NCBI RefSeq assembly: GCF_029946165.1
Contig: NZ_JAQSDZ010000018.1
Coordinates: 1-64,000 of the forward strand
Reading direction: 5' to 3'
Length of the DNA stretch: 64,000 nt
Origin: Methylotenera sp.
GTDB lineage: Bacteria > Pseudomonadota > Gammaproteobacteria > Burkholderiales > Methylophilaceae
Below, in pieces: positions 29,024 to 38,300 of the stretch. A program made the translations under genes and the position numbers. The notes below the pieces were generated by a model that worked only from the letters and a program-made list of their open reading frames with translations, was not told the DNA's origin and ran no database searches. How positions within the stretch are numbered: position 1 is the stretch's first letter; each line of letters opens with the position of its first letter.

Positions 29024-30076
29024 ATGAGAACAGAAGATTTCAATTTTTATTTACCTGACGCATTAATAGCGCAACACCCTACTACAGACAGAACCGCAAG
29101 CCGCATGCTGCACCTTAATAGTAGCAAAAGTGAACTCACCGATACGAAATTTATCAACCTTCCAGAATACCTTCAAGCTGGGGATTTATTAGTGTTTAAT
29201 GACACTCGCGTCATCAAAGCACGCTTATTTGGCGTGAAACTTACTGGCGGTAATGTTGAAGTAATGATTGAACGTGTTATTAATCAACATACTGCATATG
29301 CACAAATTAGAGCATCTAGAGCACCTAAAGTTAACTCTCGCTTAACTTTATCAAATGCTTTTGATGTAGAAGTTACTGCACGTCACGATGATTTATTTGA
29401 ACTCCGTTTTTTAAGTGACTCGTCGGTGCTGGATTTATTGGAGCAACACGGCGCATTGCCTTTGCCACCTTATATAACGCATAGCGCGACTGCTGACGAT
29501 GAAGAGCGCTATCAAACGGTTTTTAGCAAACATCTAGGGGCGGTGGCTGCGCCTACTGCAGGTTTACATTTTAATGATGCGATGTTTGATACACTTAAAG
29601 ATAAGGGCATCAATATTGCTTATGTAACCTTGCATGTGGGTGCGGGTACATTTCAGCCAGTGCGAGTGGATAATATTAACGAGCATAAAATGCACAGCGA
29701 GCTTTATAGCATTTCACAAACCACGGTTGATTTGATTCAAGCGACCAAAAATAGTGGTGCAAAAGTAACTGCGGTTGGAACGACTGCGTTGCGGGCTATA
29801 GAAAGTGCAGCGAGAGTGACAGAATCTAATACGAAAGGCGACTTAATAGCGGGTAATGGCGATACCGATATATTCATTACCCCAGGTTATCAATTTAAAG
29901 TAGTGGACCGCCTATTCACTAACTTTCATTTACCTAAAAGCACCTTACTCATGTTAGTGTCTGCTTTTGCTGGAGTGGAAAATATTAAAACAGCTTATGA
30001 GCATGCCATTAATGAGCAATACCGCTTTTTTAGTTATGGCGACGCCATGCTGCTTGAGAAGCATCCAAGGGCATAA
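29024..30076 (+). CDS. queA: S-adenosylmethionine:tRNA ribosyltransferase-isomerase
   Basis: QueA adds the ribosyl part of SAM to 7-aminomethyl-7-deazaguanine at tRNA position 34, giving epoxyqueuosine. The 350-aa protein has the family start [16 protein letters not shown], then [67 protein letters not shown] and [19 protein letters not shown]. Full length, cytosolic. Divergent from tRNA-Leu. Confidence 0.98.
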   Translation: MRTEDFNFYLPDALIAQHPTTDRTASRMLHLNSSKSELTDTKFINLPEYLQAGDLLVFNDTRVIKARLFGVKLTGGNVEVMIERVINQHTAYAQIRASRAPKVNSRLTLSNAFDVEVTARHDDLFELRFLSDSSVLDLLEQHGALPLPPYITHSATADDEERYQTVFSKHLGAVAAPTAGLHFNDAMFDTLKDKGINIAYVTLHVGAGTFQPVRVDNINEHKMHSELYSISQTTVDLIQATKNSGAKVTAVGTTALRAIESAARVTESNTKGDLIAGNGDTDIFITPGYQFKVVDRLFTNFHLPKSTLLMLVSAFAGVENIKTAYEHAINEQYRFFSYGDAMLLEKHPRA

Positions 30077-30170
30077 CATTGAATTGAACGATTAAGAACA
30101 ATAGGCTGACTAAACTCAGTCGCACTTTACAACTAAAGATATTAATTGAGTTACAAAAGAAAGAATAACT

Positions 30171-31046
30171 ATGCGCATCCCAACACTGATAGTCTCTATT
30201 GCCTTAGCTACCACTTTGCAAACTACACAAGCTGAAATTTTTCCAGAAGCTCAGGTCGGCATTAAAATTCCTTTGACACAAAAACCAACTACTCGCCCTA
30301 TGACTGTTGCTTACATTCCCAGTTTGAAACGTTACTATATTGCTGATGGTGGCTTAGCGCCTATGGGTAGTGAAACAGAAGCGCCAGTTTCTAAATCTGA
30401 AATTCATACATATGATGAGGCAGGTAAATATGTGAATTCTGCAAAACCTGGCTATGACAATCGCTCTATTTATTACAACCCCAACTCTAACAAACTAGAA
30501 ACCATTACTTATAACATTTCTAGCTTTGGTGGCTTCTCGCCGAATACGGGCATCTATTCTATTGATTTAACTGAAACTGGCGAAGTGAAAGACACCTCTT
30601 CTGATGTGTTTGGTTTTAACCCTGCTTTTGGTGACGCCAATACGATGCCTAGCTATAACGCAGAACAAAATGTTTATTATGCGAAGCAAGGACGCAGCAA
30701 CAAAGTACTCGTCATTGATTTAAAGGCTAGAGAACCAATCAGTGAAATTAACTTAGATTTAGCGAAGGCTGGAGTAGCTTTTGACGATGTAAGTGATTAT
30801 TTTGTTGCTTACACTGGCATTAAAGGTGAAGAGTTAGAGCTACTAGATATTGATCATAAAGCGGTATTGATATTCGACATAAGCGGTAAATATATGGGTA
30901 AAAGTGAACTTCCTAAAGACTTAAAACTTCGTTCGCATAATCATCTAAATGGGGCTGGATACGCTAATGACATGTTATTCGTATACCATGATTCAGAAGG
31001 TGAGTTTGGAACTTACTATGGCTTTAAAGTACAAAAAACCAATTAA
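30171..31046 (+). CDS. Secreted protein of unknown function, beta-propeller-like
   Basis: A 291-aa protein with an N-terminal signal peptide (about 1-21, LQTTQA-EIF). The body alternates beta strands of the kind YNPNSNKLETITYN, VYYAKQGRSNKVLVIDLKA and LLDIDHKAVLIFDISGKYMG, suggestive of a propeller of four or so blades, but no named domain is recognised. No cysteines or lipobox were seen in the mature part, and no membrane helices, so it is probably periplasmic. It stands alone 94 bp downstream of queA; a shared transcript is possible. Confidence 0.7.
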   Translation: MRIPTLIVSIALATTLQTTQAEIFPEAQVGIKIPLTQKPTTRPMTVAYIPSLKRYYIADGGLAPMGSETEAPVSKSEIHTYDEAGKYVNSAKPGYDNRSIYYNPNSNKLETITYNISSFGGFSPNTGIYSIDLTETGEVKDTSSDVFGFNPAFGDANTMPSYNAEQNVYYAKQGRSNKVLVIDLKAREPISEINLDLAKAGVAFDDVSDYFVAYTGIKGEELELLDIDHKAVLIFDISGKYMGKSELPKDLKLRSHNHLNGAGYANDMLFVYHDSEGEFGTYYGFKVQKTN

Positions 31047-31154
31047 CGCTAACTGAAAACCAGCTTTAAAACAAAAATTGCGGTGAAAGAACTGAATCCA
31101 GAAAGCTGGACAGTAATATTAAGAGCTAGCTACGCCTATCGTCTAATGTGCATT

Positions 31155-31208
31155 TGCTCAAAAAAAATGCACCTACGGATGGATTAATGTCCAACCGTGG
31201 GTGCATTT
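31155..31208 (-). terminator. Long hairpin terminator, repeat copy 1
   Basis: On the minus strand AAATGCACC-CACGG-TTGGA pairs with TCCA-CCGTA-GGTGCATTT, leaving a short ACATTAA-like loop, followed by a T-run and TGAGCA. It should end the sulP-carbonic anhydrase transcript. The same layout, with much of the primary sequence, recurs at 38998-39050. Confidence 0.75.
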
Positions 31209-31244
31209 CATTTTGCGAATTTACGTATTAATATTAATAAACAG

Positions 31245-31889
31245 TTAGCCTACGTAGGTATCCTCCAAGAAATCAACTTCACCTGTGGAAAGATCATAAA
31301 CTGACCCGATAATGGCAATTTGACGTGCCTCTATCATGTCATTAAGAATATCACTTTGGCGAATAATGGTGTCAATCTGATGCTTTACATTCAGCACATT
31401 AATTTTTTGAACAAAATCTGGATTTTTAGATGTTCTATCATCCTTATTTAACACCGTTTTTTCATGACGGATAGACGGCTTAATAAAGTTAATAATTTCG
31501 CCGATATGTCCATCTCTAAAGTCATCGCATGCAGCTTTAACGGCACCACAACTTGTATGCCCCATCACCACAATTAATTTGCTACCTAGATATTTAGAAC
31601 TGAACTCTAAGCTACCTATCGCTTTATCTGAAGCAATATTACCTGCTAAACGTACGCTAAAAATATCACCTAATGCTTGGTCAAACAGTAATTCAACAGG
31701 CGCACGAGAATCGCTACAACTTAAAAAAGATGCAAAAGGGTGTTGTTTGTCTTTAGTAATATTTAGCAAACTTTGAAAGTCTTTGTCATCAGAATAGTTA
31801 TTCATAAAGCGAATATTACCTTCGGTGAGAATATCTAAAGCTTCCATTGGTGACATTAAGTCGCGATTAAGTAATGGGTGTTTGTACAT
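31245..31889 (-). CDS. Beta-class carbonic anhydrase
   Basis: A 214-aa cytosolic zinc enzyme interconverting CO2 and bicarbonate. The zinc ligands and catalytic dyad are visible: SCSDSR (Cys, Asp, Arg) near residues 58-63 and MGHTSCGAVKAA (His, Cys) near 110-120. The C-terminal half has the usual helices and a final SVYDLSTGEVDFL strand. It lies 58 bp downstream of a SulP transporter gene, suggesting a bicarbonate-handling operon. Confidence 0.95.
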   Translation of the reverse strand: MYKHPLLNRDLMSPMEALDILTEGNIRFMNNYSDDKDFQSLLNITKDKQHPFASFLSCSDSRAPVELLFDQALGDIFSVRLAGNIASDKAIGSLEFSSKYLGSKLIVVMGHTSCGAVKAACDDFRDGHIGEIINFIKPSIRHEKTVLNKDDRTSKNPDFVQKINVLNVKHQIDTIIRQSDILNDMIEARQIAIIGSVYDLSTGEVDFLEDTYVG

Positions 31890-31947
31890 TTTTTATTTCC
31901 TATCATTGATCTTTATTAACAAACTGACCTTCGTATCATTAATGCTA

Positions 31948-33492
31948 TTAATACTTAGGCTGAATAAAATTAATTGTTTCTACTTCAATATTGTTTAATT
32001 TTGCGTGAAGCGGGTAATCTCGAATGAACTCGACGACATCATAGGCAATGGATTTACAATTAGAGCAGTCGATAATTACTTTTGCATTTTTAGGTATTGC
32101 CTCTAGCACTTGTAAAATGCTCGCCTTATTAAAGAATGACACCTCTTCAGCTAAAACAATGTGATGCACCTCACGTCCATCTTTTGTCGTTTTGATATCT
32201 TTAAGATAGTGAGAATTACGGTAACTATGGTGCAATGTATAAAAGATACCAACCACTAAACCGATAGCTATACCTGTTAACAGATCTGTTAACAAAATAG
32301 CAACGACAGTAGCAATAAATGGCGCGAACTGCTCCCAGCCCAACTTATACATATGTGAAAACAATGATGGCTTCGCTAATTTGTAACCTACCATAATCAA
32401 TATGGCAGCCAAACTAGCCAGAGGAATCATATTTAACAAACTTGCAATCGTCACTGCACTCAATAACAGCCAAATACCATGCAAAATCGCCGATAATTTT
32501 GTTTTAGCTCCAAAAGTGATATTTGCAGAACTACGAACTATCACTTGTGTGATTGGCAAACCACCTATTAAACCTGACAATATATTACCAATCCCTTGCG
32601 CTTTAAGCTCTGTATTCGTAGGCGTAATACGTTTTATTGGGTCTAATTTATCCGTTGCTTCTACACATAAAAGTGTTTCTAAACTTGCCACAATAGCCAT
32701 CACTAAACCGACTTTATAAACTTCAATGTTAGTGAGTTGTGAGAAATCTGGTGTAGTAAACTGACCAAAAAACTCCCCTAGATTATTGGCAACAGGCAGT
32801 TGTACAATCTGATTTTCTGCTAAGGAAAAATTAAGAACACCCATTTGAAATAGGTAATTAAATAGAATACCAACAAGCACCACCACAATCGGCCCCTGTA
32901 ACAACTCAAATAAGCGATGTTTCTTTGTTAAGGTTGTATCCCACAAAATCAGAATCACCAAAGAAATACCCGCAATTAATAATGCACCTGGTGTAAGTAA
33001 ATTCCATGCCTCAGTTAATGCAGAAAAAGTATTGCTTCCGTCTGCCTGCTCAAAAGACTCGCTACCTTCATAGTCAAAAGCATAACCTAATGCATGAGGT
33101 ATCTGTTTAAGCAGAATCAGTAAGCCAATACCCGTCAACATGCCCTTAATGACAGATGAAGGTACGAAATATGCGATGAAGCCAGCTTTAAAGTAGCCTA
33201 GCAAAAACTGAATCACCCCAGCGACCACCACAGATAATAAAAATGCTTCGAAAGAACCCAAGGTGCCAATCGCAGTGAGCACAATAACTGCAAGACCAGC
33301 GGCAGGACCACTAACTCCAAGCTGTGATCCACTAAACATACCCACAACAATACCGCCAACAATTCCTGCAATCACACCTGAAAATAAGGGTGCGCCAGAA
33401 GCAAGTGCGATACCTAAGCACAACGGTAAGGCCACGAAAAATACGACAATACTTGCTGGAAAATCGCTTTTAAATTCTTTGAATAAATTCAT
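31948..33492 (-). CDS. SulP family anion transporter, probable bicarbonate transporter
   Basis: A 514-aa transporter with about 12-14 membrane helices. SulP signatures: FFVALPLCLGIALASGAPL, SGPAAGLAVIV, VPSSVIKGMLTGIGLLI, TNTELKAQGIGNILSGLIGGLP and SSANITFGAKTKLSAI. The C-terminus (about 425-514) is a STAS-like cytoplasmic domain, though short. Being co-transcribed with a carbonic anhydrase, it most likely takes up bicarbonate; sulfate cannot be excluded. A 16-bp perfect hairpin lies upstream. Confidence 0.92.
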   Translation of the reverse strand: MNLFKEFKSDFPASIVVFFVALPLCLGIALASGAPLFSGVIAGIVGGIVVGMFSGSQLGVSGPAAGLAVIVLTAIGTLGSFEAFLLSVVVAGVIQFLLGYFKAGFIAYFVPSSVIKGMLTGIGLLILLKQIPHALGYAFDYEGSESFEQADGSNTFSALTEAWNLLTPGALLIAGISLVILILWDTTLTKKHRLFELLQGPIVVVLVGILFNYLFQMGVLNFSLAENQIVQLPVANNLGEFFGQFTTPDFSQLTNIEVYKVGLVMAIVASLETLLCVEATDKLDPIKRITPTNTELKAQGIGNILSGLIGGLPITQVIVRSSANITFGAKTKLSAILHGIWLLLSAVTIASLLNMIPLASLAAILIMVGYKLAKPSLFSHMYKLGWEQFAPFIATVVAILLTDLLTGIAIGLVVGIFYTLHHSYRNSHYLKDIKTTKDGREVHHIVLAEEVSFFNKASILQVLEAIPKNAKVIIDCSNCKSIAYDVVEFIRDYPLHAKLNNIEVETINFIQPKY

Positions 33493-33532
33493 TCTTTATT
33501 TTAGTTCCTGTTATAAAAATGATTAATGATTA

Positions 33533-33568
33533 GTTTACTAAGCTAATCAACAGATTAGCTTAGTAAAC
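33533..33568. promoter_or_regulatory. 16-bp perfect inverted repeat upstream of sulP
   Basis: GTTTACTAAGCTAATC and its exact complement flank the 4-nt spacer AACA. It lies 41-76 bp upstream of the SulP start codon, in the leader or promoter. It lacks the GC content and T-run of a terminator and may be an operator or leader hairpin. Confidence 0.6.
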
Positions 33569-33615
33569 ATGAGGTAACGCTAAGAATACTATATCAACTG
33601 CTTACAATCGCAAAA

Positions 33616-33642
33616 GCCCTGCCAGTTAAATAATGGCAGGGC
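33616..33642 (-). terminator. Rho-independent terminator of the small secreted protein gene
   Basis: On the minus strand GCCCTGCCA and TGGCAGGGC form a perfect 9-bp GC-rich stem with a TTATTTAAC loop, followed by TTTTG. Confidence 0.85.
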
Positions 33643-33665
33643 AAGTTTAAATGCTAAATATTACA

Positions 33666-33944
33666 TTAATCTGTATTTCTTTCTACATATGGGCGTTTAC
33701 CCAACATATGAAGGCGCATTGACTTATGTTTATCGTCCGTCTCAGCACCCTCGTCAATCAATGTAGCACCTTCCCATTGTTGGTCTTTTTTCTGGTCACT
33801 TTTTGTGATCGGTTGCTCATACGGTCTTTTTGAAAGAAAATTCTGGTTGTGTGAATTATTCTTAAGATTGCTTTCAGCATGTGCTGCACTAGCTACTAAA
33901 AAAACTGCTGAAGAAACAATTGCTACTAAATTTGAAGCTTTCAT
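33666..33944 (-). CDS. Small secreted protein with repeated KRPY motif
   Basis: A 92-aa protein. I place the start at ATG 33944 (MKASNLVAIVSS), preceded by AAGGAGATAAAA, rather than further upstream. Signal peptide ends near AAHA-ESN. The mature part, about 70 aa, is charged, Asn/Lys/Gln/Asp-rich and has two copies of a short motif: NFLSKRPYEQP and HMLGKRPYVER. It looks disordered and may be periplasmic or outer-surface. The function is unknown. It is divergent from the LuxR-type regulator gene that follows, sharing its intergenic region. Confidence 0.8.
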   Translation of the reverse strand: MKASNLVAIVSSAVFLVASAAHAESNLKNNSHNQNFLSKRPYEQPITKSDQKKDQQWEGATLIDEGAETDDKHKSMRLHMLGKRPYVERNTD

Positions 33945-34032
33945 TTTTATCTCCTTGTAAAACTGTCTGTGTCTCATTTAATTACTCTGTTCATGGACTG
34001 CATTATGGACGGTATCCGTCAAGTAAAAATCT

Positions 34033-34052
34033 ACCGTTATAGGTATAACGGT
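34033..34052. promoter_or_regulatory. Perfect 20-bp dyad in the divergent promoter region
   Basis: ACCGTTATAGGTATAACGGT has 9-bp perfect arms around GG. It is 16 bp upstream of the LuxR-regulator ATG at 34069 and about 90 bp upstream of the secreted protein gene. It has the size and symmetry of a LuxR-type binding site, so autoregulation is likely. A lesser dyad GACGGTATCCGTC lies just left of it (34008-34020). Confidence 0.6.
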
Positions 34053-34068
34053 GTATACTGATCAGCAT

Positions 34069-34830
34069 ATGACAATTATCCTACAAAAAAATCTAATTCA
34101 GCCTAGCAGCGCCCGTGCGCTTAGACAAAGCCTAAAAGAAACGCAGGCAAATGATACACATTTGCGACTGTATCTGAACTTTGGCCAGCAGCTATTTACC
34201 AATGGCTGGAGTGTAAGTGCTGCCACTAGCCTATTAAACTCTTTATGCAATTTACTCTCAGCACAACATGCGGTATTAGCCATCGAGAATTCAGGGAAGT
34301 TAGTCATCTATACCCAAGTGGGACAAACGCTACCAGTAGGCGCCAGAATCCCGATGATGGGAATATTAGCAATGATGCTAAAAAATCCAGTTCAATTTTC
34401 TGTCCATGAAAATAAAAATACACAATTATGGACACACGGAGACATAAATCATCATGAATGTTTAATCCCGATTGCTTTAGGTCAGCATGGCAAAGGAATC
34501 ATTGCGCTATCAGGTAAAAAACTCGTCCTAAACCAAGCTGAGATAGAAGCCCTGGAAGCAACATCTGGGTTAATTGCATTGGCGATTTCACAGCATCAGG
34601 GTCCTGTTCGTAGCGAAACAGACTTATCTATTTTAGAAACACTAACGCCACGTGAGCGTGAGATTCTAGCGTTGCTACCACGGGGTCTAAGTAACAATGA
34701 GTTAGGCGTCAAGCTAGGCATTGCATCTGGCACTGCTAAAATACATGTAGAACGCGTTTTAAATAAGCTGGGAGTCAAAGATAGAACTCAAGCGGCTGTT
34801 AAGGCGGTTGAACTAGGTTATAGATCTTAA
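34069..34830 (+). CDS. LuxR-type transcriptional regulator with sensory N-terminus
   Basis: A 253-aa protein (start chosen at ATG 34069, MTIILQKN, instead of an upstream GTG). Residues 60-180 look like a GAF-type small-molecule domain (ALGQHGKGIIALSG, ALEATSGLIALAIS). The C-terminal LuxR HTH (about 190-250) is typical: LETLTPREREILALLPRGLS, then LGIASGTAKIHVERVLNKLG. It likely responds to a chemical signal and regulates its own operon with the following kinase. The dyad at 34033 sits immediately upstream. Confidence 0.88.
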   Translation: MTIILQKNLIQPSSARALRQSLKETQANDTHLRLYLNFGQQLFTNGWSVSAATSLLNSLCNLLSAQHAVLAIENSGKLVIYTQVGQTLPVGARIPMMGILAMMLKNPVQFSVHENKNTQLWTHGDINHHECLIPIALGQHGKGIIALSGKKLVLNQAEIEALEATSGLIALAISQHQGPVRSETDLSILETLTPREREILALLPRGLSNNELGVKLGIASGTAKIHVERVLNKLGVKDRTQAAVKAVELGYRS

Positions 34831-34861
34831 TAAGCTAGTAATCTTAAATTGCATAAAACCT

Positions 34862-36832
34862 ATGAAGATCACTAAGCAACCCACCTCAGAGAAAACAAAA
34901 AAAATACTTCCCTTACACTGGGCAGCACAAGCATGGCAAGATTTGCCGCTGGGTTTTAAAGGAGTGTTTGTCATCGCACTACCGTTGGCTGTTCTGCTGG
35001 CGTCTTTGGCGTCACTGTATATACGTGAACTAGAATCAACCATGCTGGAAAACAAACTAAAGCATGCCTTACAAAATCAACGAGACATTCAAACTGTTCA
35101 TTCACAGCTTTTAGAAGCATCAACAGGTGTGAGAGACTACCTGCTGACAGGAGACAAAAATTTCTTAAACATTTTCTTTGAAGCAGAAAGAATATTGCCA
35201 GAGATTATCAACACATTAGAACAGCGCTTGGAAAGCGATCAGCAAATACACCGTTTATCAATTATCATACCCTTGGTTGCTAAAAACTTAGCCGATTTAA
35301 AAGCGCTTTCAAATCATGACTCAGAGATAGCATCCGACTATTTAATCACGCAGTTCAAATCTCAAGTAGACACACTAGACGAGCTTAGAAAAGAAATTGA
35401 AGCACTGAATGCAGAAGAGGCACTACTAGTAGAGCAAGATCAGCAAAAAATTTTTCTACAGCGCCAGCGTAGCATCTCCGCCACGCTTATCGCCACACTG
35501 GCTGGTATTGTCGGTTCACTTGTCGCTGTGTGGATCTTCTCGCGCACCATTGTCAAACGCGTGCGCTTACTGCGAGACAGTGCAGGACATTTGGCACGTG
35601 CAGAAGCTCTCGACTTACCCTCAAGTAGCAAAGACGAACTGGGTCAACTATCTAATGAGCTAGATCACGCCTCACAACTCCTCGCTAAAAATATTAGCGA
35701 TGCCATCCAAGCTAGGCAAGAAGCAGAAGAAGCTAGTGCCTCAAAAAGTATGTTTTTATCCAGAACAAGCCATGAGCTCAGAACACCTCTGAATGCAATT
35801 TTAGGGTTTGCTCAACTGTTAGAAGAAGATTTACCATCAGGAAAGCAGCATGACAGTGTCACGCTAATTAAAGGTGCTGGACAGCACTTACTTAAGTTAA
35901 TTAATGAAGTGCTAGAAATAGCCAGAATTGAATCAGGCGAAGTTTCATTAGAATTAGCTCCGACACTGATTAATAGCTTATTAGAGGAAGCAATCCACTA
36001 CATTGCCCCGATAGGAAAAATACGGGACATTGAAATTAAATATGAAATTGCGCCAGACCTATGGGCAATGGCTAACCGACAGAAATTATTGCAGGTAATA
36101 TTAAACTTATTATCAAATGCACTGAAATACGGACCTGTCAGCTCCGTCGTTTTATTAAAAGCTTACCGTCGCCTTGATGATATTATCATTGAAGTCCAAG
36201 ATGCTGGAAAAGGCATTCCAAGTGCGTTGAGAGAAAGAGTATTCACCCCTTTTGACAGACTAGGTGCAGAAAATACCAAAGTGGAAGGGACCGGTCTCGG
36301 CTTGGCACTATCCAAGCAAATTATGTTGGCGATGCATGGAAGTATTCATCTTGCCAACGATAAAAGTTTATTTTGGGTAGAGATTGCAGCTTGCAATCCT
36401 CACACAACATCAAACGAATTATCCCAACCAGCAGAAAGTACAAAACAACTTAATCTATCAAACACACATTCTATTCTTTATGTAGAGGATAATATTAGTA
36501 ATCGCGCACTAGTTGAAGCCATTATTCTACGTCAACGAGATTTACGCATTCATTGCGTATCTACAATCAAAGATGCTAAGCAATATTTAAATGAATTAGC
36601 ACCATCGCTAATATTAGTTGATTTAAACCTGCCTGACGGCTCAGGAGAAAATTTAGTACATTATGTGATGTCAGATCCTAAATTGAAAAGCATCCCCATG
36701 ATGATCTTAAGTGCTGATGCATTACCAGAGACAATCTACCGTTTACAAACGGCCGGGGTGGCGTATTACATGACAAAACCATTAGATGTTGCCCTTTTTA
36801 ATAAACAAATAAGAGAATTAATCAAGCGTTAG
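34862..36832 (+). CDS. CHASE3 hybrid sensor histidine kinase/response regulator
   Basis: A 656-aa membrane kinase. Layout: membrane helix (about 36-56), periplasmic CHASE3-like helical sensor (60-195), second helix (about 210-230), HAMP (230-285), HisKA with the phospho-acceptor His304 in SHELRTPLNAILGF, HATPase (N box NLLSNALKYGP, G1 DAGKGIP, G2 GTGLGLALSK), then a C-terminal receiver (about 535-655) with Asp587 in LVDLNLPDGSG and TKPLD. It lies between the LuxR regulator and a second response regulator, forming a likely phosphorelay; the signal is unknown. Confidence 0.93.
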   Translation: MKITKQPTSEKTKKILPLHWAAQAWQDLPLGFKGVFVIALPLAVLLASLASLYIRELESTMLENKLKHALQNQRDIQTVHSQLLEASTGVRDYLLTGDKNFLNIFFEAERILPEIINTLEQRLESDQQIHRLSIIIPLVAKNLADLKALSNHDSEIASDYLITQFKSQVDTLDELRKEIEALNAEEALLVEQDQQKIFLQRQRSISATLIATLAGIVGSLVAVWIFSRTIVKRVRLLRDSAGHLARAEALDLPSSSKDELGQLSNELDHASQLLAKNISDAIQARQEAEEASASKSMFLSRTSHELRTPLNAILGFAQLLEEDLPSGKQHDSVTLIKGAGQHLLKLINEVLEIARIESGEVSLELAPTLINSLLEEAIHYIAPIGKIRDIEIKYEIAPDLWAMANRQKLLQVILNLLSNALKYGPVSSVVLLKAYRRLDDIIIEVQDAGKGIPSALRERVFTPFDRLGAENTKVEGTGLGLALSKQIMLAMHGSIHLANDKSLFWVEIAACNPHTTSNELSQPAESTKQLNLSNTHSILYVEDNISNRALVEAIILRQRDLRIHCVSTIKDAKQYLNELAPSLILVDLNLPDGSGENLVHYVMSDPKLKSIPMMILSADALPETIYRLQTAGVAYYMTKPLDVALFNKQIRELIKR

Positions 36833-36840
36833 GAAGTAAG

Positions 36841-37305
36841 ATGAACGAAGCAGATATTTTAAATGCCAAGATTTTAATAGTAGACGATGCAGAGGCAAAC
36901 TTAAAACTACTCGAAGACCTTTTAACTAGAGAAGGCTTTCACCAAGTCATCAGTACGGCTGACTCTACGCGCGCTTTAGATTTATATAAAGCGTTTGAAC
37001 CCGATTTAATTTTGCTTGATTTAATGATGCCAGAATTGGATGGTTACGCGGTATTAGAAATGTTATCACGTCACATCCCAAAAGATGAATACCTGCCTGT
37101 ATTAGTACTCACAGCAGATGCAACGATTGGTGCAAAGAGAAAAGCTTTGGCTCTCGGTGCCAAAGACTTCTTAACTAAACCCTTTGATACCATTGAAGCG
37201 ATGTTACGCGTGTGGAACTTACTAGAAACTCGTATCTTATATCGTCATTTAAAATCTCTCAACGCTGGAATAAGCCCAGCACTGCACCTTCACAATACGA
37301 TTTAG
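36841..37305 (+). CDS. Single-domain response regulator
   Basis: A 154-aa receiver protein with the acidic pair in ILIVDDAEAN, phospho-acceptor Asp60 in LILLDLMMPELDGY and the KPFD lysine (about 117). After the receiver comes only a short helix (MLRVWNLLETRILYRHLKSL) that resembles the linker before HD-GYP or GGDEF output domains, which are absent here; the protein may be the truncated remainder of a longer regulator or a phosphorelay shuttle. It is 8 bp downstream of the hybrid kinase. Confidence 0.9.
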   Translation: MNEADILNAKILIVDDAEANLKLLEDLLTREGFHQVISTADSTRALDLYKAFEPDLILLDLMMPELDGYAVLEMLSRHIPKDEYLPVLVLTADATIGAKRKALALGAKDFLTKPFDTIEAMLRVWNLLETRILYRHLKSLNAGISPALHLHNTI

Positions 37306-37364
37306 TAGTTAATTACTAAGCATTACGAGCACTTAGCTAGCAATGCCACTTGGTTAAGTGTAAG

Positions 37365-38300
37365 TCATGCACCAGTAGTTTTTTGGGTAATTTTATTCAA
37401 ATAGGCAATGGCTTGAACATGATCCTCGTTAAGTGACAGTACTTTATTCAAGTGCTCTACAGCTTTATCGTAGGCATTTGTTTCATACTCTGCCATTGCT
37501 AAATAAAACCAAGATTCGGCAGTATTAGGCTCAGTGCTTACCCACTTAAGTGAAATGGCTAATAAAGACTTCCAATCTTTTGAAACATAAGGTTGCACCA
37601 CTTGCATAAAGTAAGGTTTTTGCATGTCATTGGCGGCCCAAAAAGGTTTTTCACTTTTAGCACCTAATACTTGGGCAGGTTTTTGCATCAAAGCTTGCAC
37701 CCACTCTACTGGCATGTAGTAATAGTGCGCTTGGGTGCCACGGCTTTTTAAAGTGATAATGCCGACCAGAGACCCTGATTCATCAAACACACCTCCACCA
37801 CTAGCACCTAACCTAAATGGACTCGTGGCGCGAATTACCACACTACCATCCATAGGGAACATCTCTTTTACCACACCGAAGGTGTTAACAGGTTGCGTTG
37901 TTTTATCAGGATAGCCAACCGTAAATACCGAAGCCTCATATTTCAAGCTTTTGGTCCCACCCATTTTTGCAATTGGAGCGTTTAGGTTAGCAACAGTTAA
38001 AATGCATAAATCATGATGCCAGTCAGGTTTAACTTCAGTGGCAACATGTGACACACCGTTCACTATCACTTCAACATCATGGGCATCAGTCACTACATGG
38101 CAATTTGTCACAACATGATCTTTACCAATCACTACTGCCGATCCTAAGCCATGACTCCCATTATTATGTTTAACTTGCACACGTAGCACTTGTGCATTGA
38201 GCTCTTGCACCAATGCAGCTGATGGTGAAGCTGAAGCAATACTGGCAACTAGGCAGTTAACCAATATGGAACATAAAAAAGCTAGGATACGTTTATTCAT
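37365..38300 (-). CDS. Secreted trypsin-like serine protease with C-terminal TPR
   Basis: A 311-aa exported protein. I place the start at 38300 (MNKRILAFLC), which has GGAG 8 nt upstream. Signal peptide ends near ASA-SPS. The protease domain has the S1 triad: His in TNCHVV, Asp in HHDLCIL and Ser in GASGGGVF, so it looks active, DegP/HtrA-like but lacking PDZ domains. The end (about 215-311) is helical, with one or two TPR units (WFYLAMAEYETNAYDKAVEHL). Likely periplasmic; substrate unknown. Confidence 0.88.
   Translation of the reverse strand: MNKRILAFLCSILVNCLVASIASASPSAALVQELNAQVLRVQVKHNNGSHGLGSAVVIGKDHVVTNCHVVTDAHDVEVIVNGVSHVATEVKPDWHHDLCILTVANLNAPIAKMGGTKSLKYEASVFTVGYPDKTTQPVNTFGVVKEMFPMDGSVVIRATSPFRLGASGGGVFDESGSLVGIITLKSRGTQAHYYYMPVEWVQALMQKPAQVLGAKSEKPFWAANDMQKPYFMQVVQPYVSKDWKSLLAISLKWVSTEPNTAESWFYLAMAEYETNAYDKAVEHLNKVLSLNEDHVQAIAYLNKITQKTTGA

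Noticed and set aside
28777-29043. 88-codon frame across tRNA-Leu
   Set aside because: Covers a confident tRNA gene; the translated stretch is a tRNA artefact.
31948-33492. Calling the SulP protein a sulfate permease
   Set aside because: Carbonic anhydrase linkage makes bicarbonate more likely; substrate left open.
34813-35055. Minus-strand frame over the kinase start
   Set aside because: Fully covered by the confident plus-strand kinase gene.
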